Source: Pseudoips prasinana
Taxonomy: Eukaryota > Arthropoda > Insecta > Lepidoptera > Nolidae
Length of the DNA: 64,000 bases
Direction: 5' to 3'
Assembly: GCA_951640165.1 (NCBI GenBank)
Contig: OX621257.1
Span: forward strand, 5,219,201 to 5,283,200
The translations under genes and the position numbers were made by a program. The notes below the pieces were generated by a model that had not been told where the DNA came from, did no database searches, and worked only from the letters and a program-made list of their open reading frames with translations. Shown piece by piece: positions 42,232 to 52,035 of this stretch. The number at the start of each line of letters is the position of its first letter. Positions within the stretch are counted from its first letter, which is position 1.

Positions 42232-42285
<54 letters not shown>
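41581..42285 (+). repeat. third, direct-orientation copy of arm segment 33699-34419
   Basis: It starts right after the right arm, with 7 extra bases 'ttcagtc' at the joint. It runs through the TG repeat, LINE UTR, SINE-like tail and TA repeat. At diagnostic sites (interrupted TG run, 'tatcttggg') it agrees with the right arm, not the left. Confidence 0.9.
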
Positions 42286-42287
<2 letters not shown>

Positions 42288-42299
42288 CACCAACCAGAA

Positions 42300-42515
42300 C
42301 TGATATACTAGATATACTACTTTCCTTTTATAATAAATACATACTTAGAAATAGAATAGAAATAGAATATATAGATATATATTCTCTTATATAATTACAC
42401 CCAGACTCCGGGCAAGCAGACATGTTCATGCACACAAATATTTGTCCTGGGTGGGAATCGAACCCACAACATGCGGCATGGGCAGGTATTTACCAACCAC
42501 GCCAACCGGCCCGTC
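42300..42515 (-). repeat. SINE family B
   Basis: The minus strand shows the head 'ttggcgtggttggtaaatac', B box 'gtgggttcgattcccaccc' and the body 'catgtctgcttgcccggag'. The tail ends in the TA region next to the third arm copy. Confidence 0.7.
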
Positions 42516-42597
42516 CATGATTTAACTATCCATCCTGTGCAAAGCGATGTAATAATAATTAATATCTTGGAACTAACACATTGCCATCTGATCCCAA

Positions 42598-43375
42598 AGT
42601 AGACCCCAAAGAGGGGTGTCAAAAACAAGCCTAAATTCGCAGCGCATAAAACAAAAGCGGAAGATTGACATGTCATTACTGGAAATAGGAAGCTTTAAAA
42701 TAACTATGTCCTCTGAAATGAAAATCCTGGGGCTTACTATAGACAGAGGCCTGACATTTAACAACCACATACTGAGTCTATGTAAAAAAAATCCGAGCCG
42801 TCACGGGACGCCTGGCAGATGTGAAACATCGACACTTATTTTGTAAAAGTAATATGCAGAAAAGAACATATTGTGATAGGAACTAAATATGTCATAATGA
42901 TAAAATAAAATATTACGATTTTTTTCCAGATAACGATGACTATTTATTGAATAAACATTTATTTTCATTAAATACGCCACACCGTACACACTACTGCATA
43001 TAGACTGTATATATATACCATCGTATAGCGTGGCGACGCGTCGCCACGGCATGCGTCGCCACGGTATGCGTCGCCACGGCATGCGTCGCCACGCCAGAAA
43101 TCGGTTTTACGTGCGGCTATAGATGTTTCACATCAAAAATAGTTAATATGTACGGGCAACTGCCAAGGGCAGCTAGGGTCAGTTGGGGCCTCCACTCCGA
43201 AGTAATAAGGATAATATATACCTCGGTAGTTGAACCTATAATTCTGTATGCGGCGAGTGCCTGGGTTCCAGCCACCAAAAACTGGGCATACAAAAACAAT
43301 TAAATACGATTCAAAGAGGATTTGCCCAAAAAATCTGTAGAAAATATCGTACAGTATCGCTAAACGTCCATACAT
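42598..43375 (+). pseudogene. R1-like LINE fragment split by a MITE
   Basis: Left part: 'FKITMSSEMKILGLTIDR' and 'GLTFNNHILSLCKK', then a frame change to 'IRAVTGRLAD'. Right part, after the MITE: 'MYGQLPRAARVSWGLHSE' and 'VVEPIILYAASAWVPATK', and after a further shift 'RGFAQKICRKYRTVSLN'. These blocks follow the catalytic core in R1-clade reverse transcriptases. The remnant is broken in several frames and truncated at both ends. Confidence 0.65.
42822..43136. mobile_element. MITE with 13-bp TIR and GC repeat block
   Basis: The ends 'gatgtgaaacatc' and 'gatgtttcacatc' are exact inverted repeats that interrupt the R1-like frame. Near the right end (43030-43095) the 15-mer 'gcatgcgtcgccacg' is repeated about four times. 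Confidence 0.65.
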
Positions 43376-43466
43376 CTAATAATAATCGTGCTCAAAACAT
43401 GAAAGATTTGTCGTATGTTGGGATCGAACTCACGTCCTCTAGCTTAGCAGTGTAACTAACCACTAA

Positions 43467-43576
43467 GTAAATAAGAGTGATTTTAATAAAATTTGGTATG
43501 GAGTTAGCCGACACCCTGGATTAACACATATAATTCATAAAGTTTAACGCGGGTAAAACTGCGGGGCACAGCTAGT
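43467..43576 (+). mobile_element. Helitron-like 3' fragment
   Basis: 'gttagccgacaccctggatt' to 'gcgggtaaaactgcgggg', 'cacag' and CTAG. Second subfamily. A tRNA-like SINE head remnant precedes it at 43415-43466. Confidence 0.5.
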
Positions 43577-43679
43577 AAATAATAATTTTAAAAAAAATAT
43601 CTGTATTTTATGCTGAATGATTTCTTTCTTAGAAGGTAAGAAGCCCTTGAGATCACATTTTATAAAATCACATATCATC

Positions 43680-43813
43680 ATATCATCATCATCATATCAG
43701 CCGAAAGACGTCCACTGCTGGACAAAGGCCTCCCCCAAAGATCTCCACAATTGCCGGTCTTGTGCTATTCGCATCCAGCAGTTTCCAGCGACCCGCACAA
43801 GATCATCGGTCAA
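43680..43813 (-). repeat. 3' end of RTE, 5'-truncated insertion
   Basis: The (atc)n tail, 'gtccactgctggacaaagg' and 'caattgccggtcttgtgct' equal the last ~130 bp of the RTE at 23111. The minus strand ends '...AQDRQLWRSLGEAFVQ'. Confidence 0.78.
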
Positions 43814-43979
43814 ATCACATATAGGCAAAGGTAAATAAGGATATCGAATCTTAGACCCTCCGTGTTTGGTGAACCCCTTCAGTGGCAGATTGAGGTAATA
43901 TTTGCCCAGTTCCTGCTTATTTGCAGTTGACCTCGGCCTTGACAATACTATTACTTATATACATTCATTTAAAATACTG

Positions 43980-44240
43980 CCTGTTGGCGGGGTTGGTAAA
44001 ATACTTGCCTTTCACGCTGGAGGCTGTGGGTTTGATTCCCGGACAGGACGGATATTTGTGTGCATAAACATGATTGAACCTGTGGCGCTTCGCTTCGTGT
44101 CGCGGGTTCGAGTCCCGCGCCGGACAACTATTTATATGAGCTATAAATAGTTGTTGTGTCTGGATGTAAATTGTGTCCCTCTATTATATGTTTGTAAAGT
44201 ACCCCGCGACACAGGGATTAGATTCCCTAGTGCGGACTAT
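43980..44240 (+). repeat. SINE B head fused to SINE K
   Basis: A B-type head and B box ('gtgggtttgattcccgg') at 43982-44075 stop after 'gtgcataaacatgatt'. A K-type SINE follows ('tcgcgggttcgagtcccgc', 'ggatgtaaattgtgtccctc', 'ccgcgacacagggattagat'). Confidence 0.6.
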
Positions 44241-44279
44241 GTATTATATTTTAAAAAAATTGTCTGTTTATCCAGAGTA

Positions 44280-44420
44280 AATATAAAATACTAAATCAAA
44301 AAGCTTTTTATTCACGTAGACTTTAAAAAAGCGCTTGTAAATAGAACATGATTTGTAGTAATATAGTTAAGTAAACATAATTATTTCTAGGTACATATAG
44401 ATATTTAGGTACACGGATAT
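44280..44420 (+). repeat. repeat I, partial
   Basis: 'cacgtagactttaaaaaagc' and 'gcttgtaaatag' recur at 48110-48420, 48735-49010 and 51345-51655. Confidence 0.6.
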
Positions 44421-44424
44421 AAAA

Positions 44425-45930
44425 TTTAATTTATGATTTAGTTATTTTGCTGGAATGCTGAAGATCTAGTCAGAATACTGAATAGCCTTAAGAGGCCTCA
44501 TTCAAAACATAAACGGCCGTTTTTGTTACAAATGCACGATTTAGCTAAACAGCTATATTTCAAGTGTTGACAATGTGTTATAAAATTACGTTATTGCCTT
44601 TTCTACAGTAATAATAGACTACATTTTGTATTTTTGATTCTATTTACGAGTTATGACATTTTTTCGAGTGGCGGCGCTAGTGGACTGTAATAGGCCCCTT
44701 AACCCAGAGGCACCGTTGTACAAAAGGGCCCTAAAATCCGACCTTCTCATGCCTCAGCACGCACTGTCTGAGCTGAAGTTCGAACCCCAAAGGGATTGTC
44801 CATCCTACAGGTCACTTAGTGTTTACTCTTATTTGCTAAACGGCTTGAACCCCATTTGTATAATCATATTTGAACAATTGTTTTAAAGCTATTCATTCTA
44901 AGCCCATGCTCATTATACTGATACCTACTGAATACAAAATAATATTGATTGTAATGTTAGTCGAATGAAGGAGAAATTAAAACATTTTCTAAAGTATGTG
45001 TTGCATTGATTATCTACATCAAATTCGAAAACACCCTGGTATTTGAAGTGCTATTTTAATGTGAATTTTATAATGGAAGCTTAAAATTTCTCTATTATAT
45101 TCTAATTTCGACGATTCGATTTTTTAAATCGAACCTTTCTCAATAACACTTTGGTATGACACTGTTTTAACAAAACGCCCACTCTATACACATGCATACA
45201 TCACAAATATAGTCCACGCAAAATATTTTAGTAACCATATTGCATTTCAAATATTAGTCTGTAACCGTGACTAACTCGCCCCAATTGCCGTGTAAAGTAG
45301 TGAAAGATTCCTAAACTTGAAGTTAAAAATAAAACAGAGGCAATAAGTGAGTATAACATACATACATAGGTATGTATGTAGTTCTAATATGAGGGCCGTT
45401 TAAAATCAACTGAAATTATAGGAAAAGAAGCAAATATGACCCACTTAGGTCAGACCTAAGTTCAGCAAAGGTCGTCTATGAAAAAATACGGCGAGGCATT
45501 GCGATTTCAAACGTTTAGGGGAAACCTTCTCACCCTGTCCGTTCTGTAAACCTGACAGAAACATAAATAAACACTACATGATCATGAATGCTACACTACA
45601 TATACACGTACTAATACACTACAAATTAACAATCACATACATTTATCTCTATTATATACAGACGACGAGGCTGCTAGGTTAAATTTTGCTACTGTCTACG
45701 TTTGTTAAATCTATTATCTACGTTTACTTTTAGCTTAAACTATGTGTGAGAGCCCTGGAACCCATAACTCAATTAAATCTTATCATGGGTACCAGAGTTC
45801 AATTCAATTTTTTGTCACTATTTAAAAGCTATTATTTATGTGTAAATTGGGCACTTTTTTGTGGGAAATAAATTATTCTTATTTAATCTTTTCAACTGAC
45901 GTCAACGGATGTACTAATCAGTCTTTTTAC
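44425..45930. other. long stretch without recognised element
   Basis: AT-rich sequence. A GC-richer block at 44655-44815 gives a 77-codon plus-strand frame from 44653 with no known domain. Nothing else is supported. Confidence 0.4.
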
Positions 45931-45939
45931 TTTAACAGC

Positions 45940-46110
45940 CCCCTGAACTGTGGCCCGTACCCCATAAGGGTCTTAATACACCCTTATGGGGTTCGGGCCA
46001 TAGTAACGTTGCTCCAGTTAAACTACTGGTTAAGAGCAACAGTTGCACTCATTGGTCCGTATTTAGTCGGCGAATTTAGTCAGTCTATAGTTGGGTAACC
46101 ATCGTTCTAA
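45940..46110 (+). repeat. repeat J with internal hairpin
   Basis: 'tggcccgtaccccataaggg' (45951-45970) pairs with its mirror at 45981-46000 (one mismatch, 10-nt loop). The block 'gttaaactactggttaagag' follows. A related, unfolded copy is at 60310-60410. Confidence 0.6.
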
Positions 46111-46464
46111 GTTTCTCCATTCTTCGGAGGGCACGTTAAACGGTCGGTCCCGATTGTTGCGTTACCTAAGCCATGTCGGGGGCCTACAATTTTGGTGGGG
46201 CGGCTTATAAAACTTTTACACCAGGGAAGAAGAAAGACTGATGCATAATTAAACGCACTCCTGGGACCTCAACGCCCAACGCAGGGCTCAGTATAAAAAT
46301 ATACAGTACGGAAACTACCTACAAACGCTCGAAACGGCTACTCACACAAACACAAACCGCGACAAGACCCTTCAGCGGTTGTCGCGGTGCTATCAGTAGC
46401 AGTGAACGCAAATAAACATGGAAGCATTCCTAGCTCACGAAAATGACCCAACGCAGATTGTGCC

Positions 46465-46515
46465 GCGGTGGGCGGGGCTTAAAAATTGTGCCGCGGACCT
46501 TTTTAGTTTGAGCAC
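46465..46515 (+). promoter_or_regulatory. possible GC-box region upstream of the THAP gene
   Basis: 'gattgtgccgcgg' occurs twice around 'tgggcggggcttaaaa', about 80-100 bp upstream of the first ATG at 46576. GC boxes often mark TATA-less promoters. This is inferred from position only. Confidence 0.25.
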
Positions 46516-46575
46516 AATAGCCATCAATGGCGGTCGTCTGTCATTTATTGGTTTCAGCGTGTTTAATTTTCAAAA

Positions 46576-47254
46576 ATGCTTTCCTGCGCAGTAAAGTGTT
46601 GTATTAATAAATCTCATTTGAATAACAAGAGTGTTGGAATTAGTTATTATGGGTAAGTACATCGCTATATATTTTAATTTTATTAAATATGAAGTCAATC
46701 AAATTGACACAAAATATATGGTGATGTTGTTATGCAAACGAATCAATTTATTTTTCGACACACAAATTATGATAAATATTTTTAATTACTATAATTATTT
46801 ATTTTATAACAATCTTAAAGAAAATACTCAGCATCTTTAGAGTTGGTACGAAAGAATGGTAATGGTGGTATTAAAATTGCTTGGTGTCTACAGATTGCCA
46901 CTCGATCTAAAGTGAAGAGAACTATGGACGAAAGCTGTTCGTTTGGAAACGAATGCCATTGAATGGAGCCCAAATAAAACGACAAGGGTATGTTGGGTTC
47001 ATTTCAGCAATGTCGATTTTTCTGTTCCAAAAAAGGGATACCTACAGGAAGCTAAAACAAACGCTATTCCCATTTGTACGGTAAGATTATTTGTTTAATG
47101 CATTATAAACAGGCAATTCAATTTTATTTATATATACCTAACCTCGCAGGACTAGATAGCTAAAACTGTTTTGTAGGAGCGGCGAGCGAATAGTTTAATT
47201 CTGGACGCAGTGTCACCAGATTTTCATGGACTAGAAATGACTGCCATCAGAAGA
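46576..47254 (+). pseudogene. THAP zinc-finger gene, three exons, in-frame stop
   Basis: Exon 1 (46576-46652) starts 'MLSCAVKCCINKSHLNN' and ends at a gtaagt donor. Exon 2 (46894-47080) follows a cag acceptor and reads 'LPLDLK', a TGA, then 'RELWTKAVRLETNAIEW', 'TTRVCWVHFSNVDF' and 'KTNAIPI'. Exon 3 (47177-47254) adds 'RRANSLILDAVSPDFHG' and ends at another gtaagt. All junctions keep one phase. The cysteines in exon 1, the C-x2-H in 'CWVH' and the AVPTIF-like 'AIPI' identify a C2CH THAP DNA-binding domain. The single TGA may come from an arginine CGA codon. It could be a host gene, a captured transposon part or a pseudogene. Later exons are not seen. Confidence 0.6.
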
Positions 47255-47460
47255 GTAAGTTCCCGGCCCTGCCCATAATTAGCGTATTTAGTTTTAAATT
47301 AACAACTAACAGATGTCTCTGCGTGTTAGAGGTACGCAGAGACATCTGTTAGTTGTTAATTTAAAACTAAATACTCTTCTGATGGCAGTCATTTCTAGTC
47401 CCCGAAAGCCTGGTGACACTGCGTCCAGAATTAAACTATTGTGCTCGCCACTCCAACAAA
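47170..47460. repeat. ~290-bp hairpin containing THAP exon 3
   Basis: The inner arms 47285-47324 and 47334-47373 are perfect 40-bp inverted repeats around a 9-nt loop. The outer arms 47170-47255 and 47374-47460 pair exon 3 with an inverted copy that has lost its splice acceptor (ttg for tag) and differs at several sites. A 29-bp segment with the gtaagt donor (47256-47284) has no partner in the right arm. Confidence 0.85.
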
Positions 47461-47566
47461 ACATCACTGTCTAAGCCAGCAATATAGATAAATTACATGC
47501 TGTATTTCACTAATACATAATGACTATCACTAATACATTCAAAAATTCAACCAATTTGGCTGTCAC

Positions 47567-47619
47567 CTAGGCTCGCGGTCAGTCTATAGATAGTATCTAT
47601 AGACTGACCGCGAGCCTAG
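47567..47619. repeat. 53-bp perfect palindrome
   Basis: 'ctaggctcgcggtcagtcta' is mirrored around the centre at 47593 with almost no loop. It consists of family D sequence folded back on itself. Confidence 0.85.
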
Positions 47620-47639
47620 CCTAGTCGCTTTACCTCACC

Positions 47640-47850
47640 AGTCACTTACTGACCGGTAGGAGCATCTGGCTATAAGTTGAAATGGTTGAGGATAGTGGCG
47701 CGCGGTCAGTGTAGCCATTAGGGAACAGTCGTTAAGCCATGTTAGAAGCTTACTGGGCGACTTGAACAACTCTAACACTAGGATAACCACTGCCCATACG
47801 ATATAAATCTCAACTTTTACACGATTGCCGTTACACCTAGCACAGCCAAT
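47640..47850 (-). repeat. SINE-like family D
   Basis: 'gcgcgcggtcagtgtagcca', 'gtcgttaagccatgttagaa' and 'ggataaccactgcccatacg' match 13290-13400 in the reverse direction. Confidence 0.5.
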
Positions 47851-48109
47851 AATCACTACACCCTACAACAAAACTGATATTTTATTCATGAGATAAATAA
47901 ATATTCAGGAAGCGTTCTGGGACATTACATTCATCGTTAACAGAAATAGCCTACAGTAATTACTATTAGGTGGGTGTGGACCATCTCATCTAAAAATGAA
48001 AGCGGTATTTAAGTAAATTATACTACCTAGGTCTTTGTTCAGCAATTAACGCCATCCAGCTGATATGACGAAATCTCAAATTGTCCTTTGCGGGAATAAA
48101 TAAATAAAA

Positions 48110-48420
48110 TAAAATAAAAAAGGTTTTTAGTCACGTAGACTTTAAAAAAGCGCTTGTAAATAGTCAGAACATGTTTGTAGTAATACAGTTATTATTTCTA
48201 GTTACTTGTTACAGATATTTAGGTACACGGAATGTTAAAACATTTATACAATTTATTTTATAATGGTAGTGACATTTAGCTAGCTTGTATTAAGTTATTG
48301 TCAAGGAGATTATGTTTAGTTGAAGTTTTTAATATTATGTATTGAAATTTAAATTTTACTACATATTGTCTGAATGGTTCTGTCTATATTCAGGTATGAA
48401 TTCAGTATTATTATTATAAC
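48110..48420 (+). repeat. repeat I, full copy
   Basis: From 'cacgtagactttaaaaaagc' to 'attgtctgaatggttctgtc'. ~300 bp, no coding, same orientation as the other three copies. Confidence 0.7.
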
Positions 48421-48599
48421 GGACCTTGTGTTTAAATGAATGAATCGAACCCTAACACGAGAGCGTAGTAGTGAGGTGAGTACCTGGGACCGCTGACGTT
48501 TGGAGGAAAAGAACTCCACTCGTCTTGTATAAGCGGTCCCGGGAAGAGGTAACCTGCTGTAGCTCAGGTTGCCTTACCGTGCATGGGTGGGGGGGAGGC

Positions 48600-48731
48600 A
48601 TTCGTGCCCCCTCTTCGGGTGAGATTCTCGCAGAGGCTGCAGTGTACAGCGGGGGTACTGGCAAGATCGTTCACGAGTACCCAGAGCCCCCGCTACAGGC
48701 ACTGTGAGGCTGGCTACCGTGGTGGTTTTTT
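48600..48731 (+). repeat. copy of the repeat at 345-570
   Basis: 'gtgtacagcgggggtactgg' and 'aggctggctaccgtggtggt' match, and repeat I follows immediately. A linked piece at 49015-49130 suggests the repeat I copy is inserted in it. Confidence 0.5.
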
Positions 48732-48734
48732 AAA

Positions 48735-49010
48735 ATAAAATTTAAAGGTTTTTATTCACTTAGACATTAAAAAAGCGATTGTAAATAGTCAGAACATGTT
48801 TGTAGTAATACAGTTGTATACATTATTATTTCTAGTACCTAACATAGATATTTAGGTATCTACACATTGTATGAAAACATTTATTTTATTATAGCAATGA
48901 TATTTAGCTAGCTCGTATCAAGTTATTGTCAAGAGATTATGTTTAAATATCTAGTTTATTTCTAATATTTTTACTACATATTGTCAATGGTTCTGTCTAT
49001 ATTAAGGTAT
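48735..49010 (+). repeat. repeat I, copy inside the preceding repeat
   Basis: The same ~280-bp unit. It separates the halves 48600-48731 and 49015-49130, which are contiguous at 345-515. Confidence 0.7.
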
Positions 49011-49159
49011 TATTTTAGTAGGTTCGAGCCCCATACAAGGTACGACTTGAGCATTTCCAACACGTAAAAAAAAAGCAGTGAGGTGACTACCTTAACCGCC
49101 GCGCCACCCATGTCACAGTCAAAGTTTTGAAGTCGGAATAAATAAAACAAATAAGACTG

Positions 49160-49335
49160 CACGTGTAGCGCAGCGGCTAAGACAGTCGCCTCGCGGGTTC
49201 GAGACCCGCGCCGGGCTACTATTTGTGTGACCCACAAACAGTTGTTCTGACTCTGGATGTAATTTGTGTCCATCTATTATATGTTAAAGTACCCCGCGAC
49301 ACAGGGATTAGATTCGCCAGTGCGGGCGTTGTCTA
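49160..49335 (+). repeat. tRNA-derived SINE, family K
   Basis: The head 'gtgtagcgcagcggctaaga', B box 'gcgggttcgagacccgc', body 'ttgttctgactctggatgta' and tail 'ccgcgacacagggattagat'. It has an A box and a B box but is part of a SINE, not a tRNA gene. Confidence 0.75.
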
Positions 49336-49377
49336 AAAAAATACTTACTGTGTGACAAAAAATACACATATTAAATA

Positions 49378-49685
49378 CTAGCTATGCCCCGCGGTTTTAC
49401 CCGCGTTAAACTTTATAAATTATCACAGCTCTTCCCACGTAGGTGATAGCGTGATAATATCTATCTCTTAGTAATATTCATGCAAAATTTGAAGTAAATC
49501 CATGCAGTACTTTTAGAGTTTAGCCCGGACATACATACAGGCAAACAGACACACAGACAAAAATTCTAAAAACTATATTTTTGGCTTCGATATCGATTGT
49601 AGATCACGCCCCAAGAATCCCTTTAAAAAAATATTCAATGTACACTTTTGACTTTCCTACGATTTTATTATAAGTACAGATACAA
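49378..49685 (-). mobile_element. Helitron-like unit, near full length
   Basis: It begins (plus strand) 'ctagctatgccccgcggttt' and ends 'cctacgattttattataagt'. Same family as 18086-18412. Confidence 0.65.
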
Positions 49686-49789
49686 TGATAGTACGCCTTA
49701 ACATACTTACTTACTTATCACAAGGGCAGTGATTACTGTAAAGTCAGAGTTAGCCGCCCAGTAGCCCTCCAAAATAACCCTCCTACAAG

Positions 49790-49885
49790 TGCCCTCCAAA
49801 ATAAAGAGGCGCTAATAATTAAACCACTTAGGTGGTCACCCATCTATGGTCTGACCGCGTGTCTAACCTCTTCTATCTTAACATA
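49790..49885 (+). repeat. SINE-like family D fragment
   Basis: 'aattaaaccacttaggtggt' and 'cacccatctatggtctgacc' match 13440-13500. Confidence 0.5.
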
Positions 49886-50084
49886 TGTAGATAAAACAAC
49901 ATTGATACAGCAAACTTATCATACACTTTTATTACAAAAACAACCTTCTTAACATTCATAAAATAAATTAATAACTATTTATTCATAAAATAAATTAATA
50001 ACCAACTAACTATTACATAAATAATAAATTTTATTAGCTGAAAGGCTATTAATTGCTTTATAGCTATAATAAATGACTAATTCT

Positions 50085-50460
50085 GACTGCCTCATTCGTC
50101 AAGCGGTAGCGTGTTAAACCGCAGCTAATGAGGTCTTGGGTTCAAATCCCGGGTTTGACAAAATTGATTTTGGGATATTTCCGTAAAAAGTCATTTCTCA
50201 GTATCAGCCCGAAGTCTGGGTGTTGGCGGTAATACACCCCCGTGCCTCGGAGAAGACGTAAAGTAGTCAGTCATGTACCTGACCTCTTTCCGGTCGTGTC
50301 GCTAGACGTCCCAGCGGATGATGAGAGTGATGGATTAGAAAGTGGCCCTATGTTTGCGCACACACTTGTGAGCTATAATTATGTCCTGCGCAATTGGCTA
50401 GTCTCCATTGAGAGTGGCCGCCGTGACCGAAATTCGGTCGGGAGGACATTATTATTATTA
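50085..50460 (+). repeat. SINE family C, full-length reference copy
   Basis: The tRNA-like head at 50090-50160 (A box 'gtcaagcggtagcg', B box 'gggttcaaatcccggg'), the body with 'cgtgcctcggagaagacg' and the end 'ggccgccgtgaccgaaattc', then an (att)n tail. ~370 bp, the best preserved of the family here. Confidence 0.85.
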
Positions 50461-50559
50461 AATTAATAATTCTGCAATGCATTTTGCTGCTTGCAAATAT
50501 TGAGCTGACTGGATAAGTAGATGTCTATACTTTTATGTATATTGTATATGTACATATAC

Positions 50560-50700
50560 AAAGTCAAGTCAAAGTCAAGTCAAAGTCAAGTCAAAGTCAA
50601 GTCAAGTCAAAGTCAAGTCAAAGTCAAGTCAAAGTCAAGTCAAAGTCAAGTCAAAGTCAAAGTCAAGTCAACGTCAAGTCAAAGTCAATTTAAAGTCAAG
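50560..50700 (+). repeat. (aagtc/aaagtc)n microsatellite
   Basis: About 25 units of 'aagtca' and 'aaagtc' in mixed order. Shorter runs of the same motif stand at the same place in repeat L at 38325. It has expanded from the tail of that repeat. Confidence 0.9.
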
Positions 50701-50975
50701 CTACTGAGAAACACTGCCAGAAAAGTCAGTTGGAATCCTTTTTTAAAATAAACTATACTCATCATCATCATCACCATATCAGCCGAAAGACGTCCACTGC
50801 TGGACAAAGGCCTCCCCCAAAGATGCCCACAACTGCCGGTAACTATACTTATTAAGATTAATTACAATCATGTGTGTTGACTCAGAACAACTCAACCCCA
50901 ATGCACTTATGTCACTTAAATAATCAGAAATTTTGTAATATGCCCAGCTACACAATTTGGCAAATTGTTATATTT
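50701..50975 (+). repeat. repeat L split by an RTE 3' fragment
   Basis: 'ctactgagaaacactgccag' to 'agctacacaatttggc' matches 38420-38590. The RTE tail at 50760-50838 is inserted with the duplication 'aactatact' (50751-50759 and 50840-50848). Confidence 0.7.
50760..50838 (-). repeat. ~80-bp 5'-truncated RTE insertion
   Basis: A (catcat)n tail plus 'gtccactgctggacaaagg' and 'aactgccggt', flanked by a 9-bp duplication. It is a genuine, very short target-primed insertion. Confidence 0.8.
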
Positions 50976-51089
50976 TAAGCCGTGAATTACCTACGTATTT
51001 AGATAAATATTGTACTCGTATAAATTGTGCTTAATTATGTATTGTATTAATAAGCAATGTATATATATATATAAAACTTTGCACATCGG

Positions 51090-51344
51090 CGTCAGGTTGC
51101 AAGCTTATCGGTTTTCTACAGGCTGTTTCATGGAGAATGCTCTCAAGACCTCCATCAACTTAACCCTCCATCTCCCTTTTTTCATCGGACTACAAGGCGT
51201 TGGGAGGCTCTCCACCGCTATGTTGTTGACATCCCATTATACCGTAGGAAGCGTTTTGCTTCCTCTTTCATCATACGCACGGCTAAGCTGTGGAATAACC
51301 TCCCAAACGACGTGTTTCCAGACTCATATAACATGGGTTTATAA
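51090..51344 (+). pseudogene. LINE C-terminal fragment
   Basis: The plus-strand frame reads 'LSVFYRLFHGECSQDLH', 'TTRRWEALHRYVVDIPLY', 'RRKRFASSFIIRTAKLWN' and 'NLPNDVFPDSYNMG'. This is the end of a CR1- or R1-type reverse transcriptase protein. It is truncated on both sides, and repeat I follows. Confidence 0.6.
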
Positions 51345-51655
51345 AATAAATAAAAATAAAAAAGGTTTTTATTCACGTAGACTTTAAAAAAGCGCTTGTA
51401 AATAGTCAGAACATGTTTGTAGTAATATAGTTGTACACATTATTATTTCTAGTAACATAGATATTTAGGTACACATTGTATGAAAACATTTATAAAATAT
51501 ATTTTATTATAGCATTGATATTTAGCTAGCTCGTATCAAGTTATTGTCAAGAGAGTATGTTTAATTATCTAGTTTAAGTCTAATATTATTACTACATATT
51601 GTCAATAGTTCTGTCTATATTAAGTTATTATTATTAAGACGGACCTTGTGTTAAT
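51345..51655 (+). repeat. repeat I, full copy
   Basis: From 'aggtttttattcacgtagac' to 'gttctgtctatattaagtta'. It directly follows the LINE fragment, so repeat I may be that LINE's 3' UTR. Confidence 0.7.
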
Positions 51656-52035
51656 AACGACGGTCGCGCTTTAATGCTACCACCGGATCCAATGCGCCCC
51701 AACTGAGAAGACCCAGCGAAACAAACTCAGTGGGTTCATCTACTACCGGTTTAAACACGACCCAGTTGAGACGGTCCGGCGAAACATACTCAAGCGGGCA
51801 TGAACACGGGATTTGGTCCAATTAGAGTAAGTAATTATTTAATTGGCAAACACAATATATGCTCGATCCGTTGTCTGAATGCTTATTATTTTAGATTATA
51901 TTTAGGTATACAAAAGAAAAACTTCGAAACAATAACATTATTCATTTTGAGACAGAGTCAATAATTTTAAATTAAGTAGGTATATGATAGCAATCATTTA
52001 CAGATAGTTCACGTAACTCAGACGATCAGTCATGT
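51656..52035. other. unrecognised, with a short GC-rich block
   Basis: 51660-51810 contains 'cccaactgagaagacccagc' and a diverged second copy 'acccagttgagacggtccgg', so it is internally duplicated. The rest is AT-rich. Confidence 0.4.

Noticed and set aside
44653..44886. 77-codon plus-strand frame in a GC-richer block
   Set aside because: No domain, no splice context and no second copy, so it is not called as a gene.
50560..50700. CRISPR-like regular repeat
   Set aside because: Units are 5-6 bp with no spacers, so it is a microsatellite in a eukaryotic genome.
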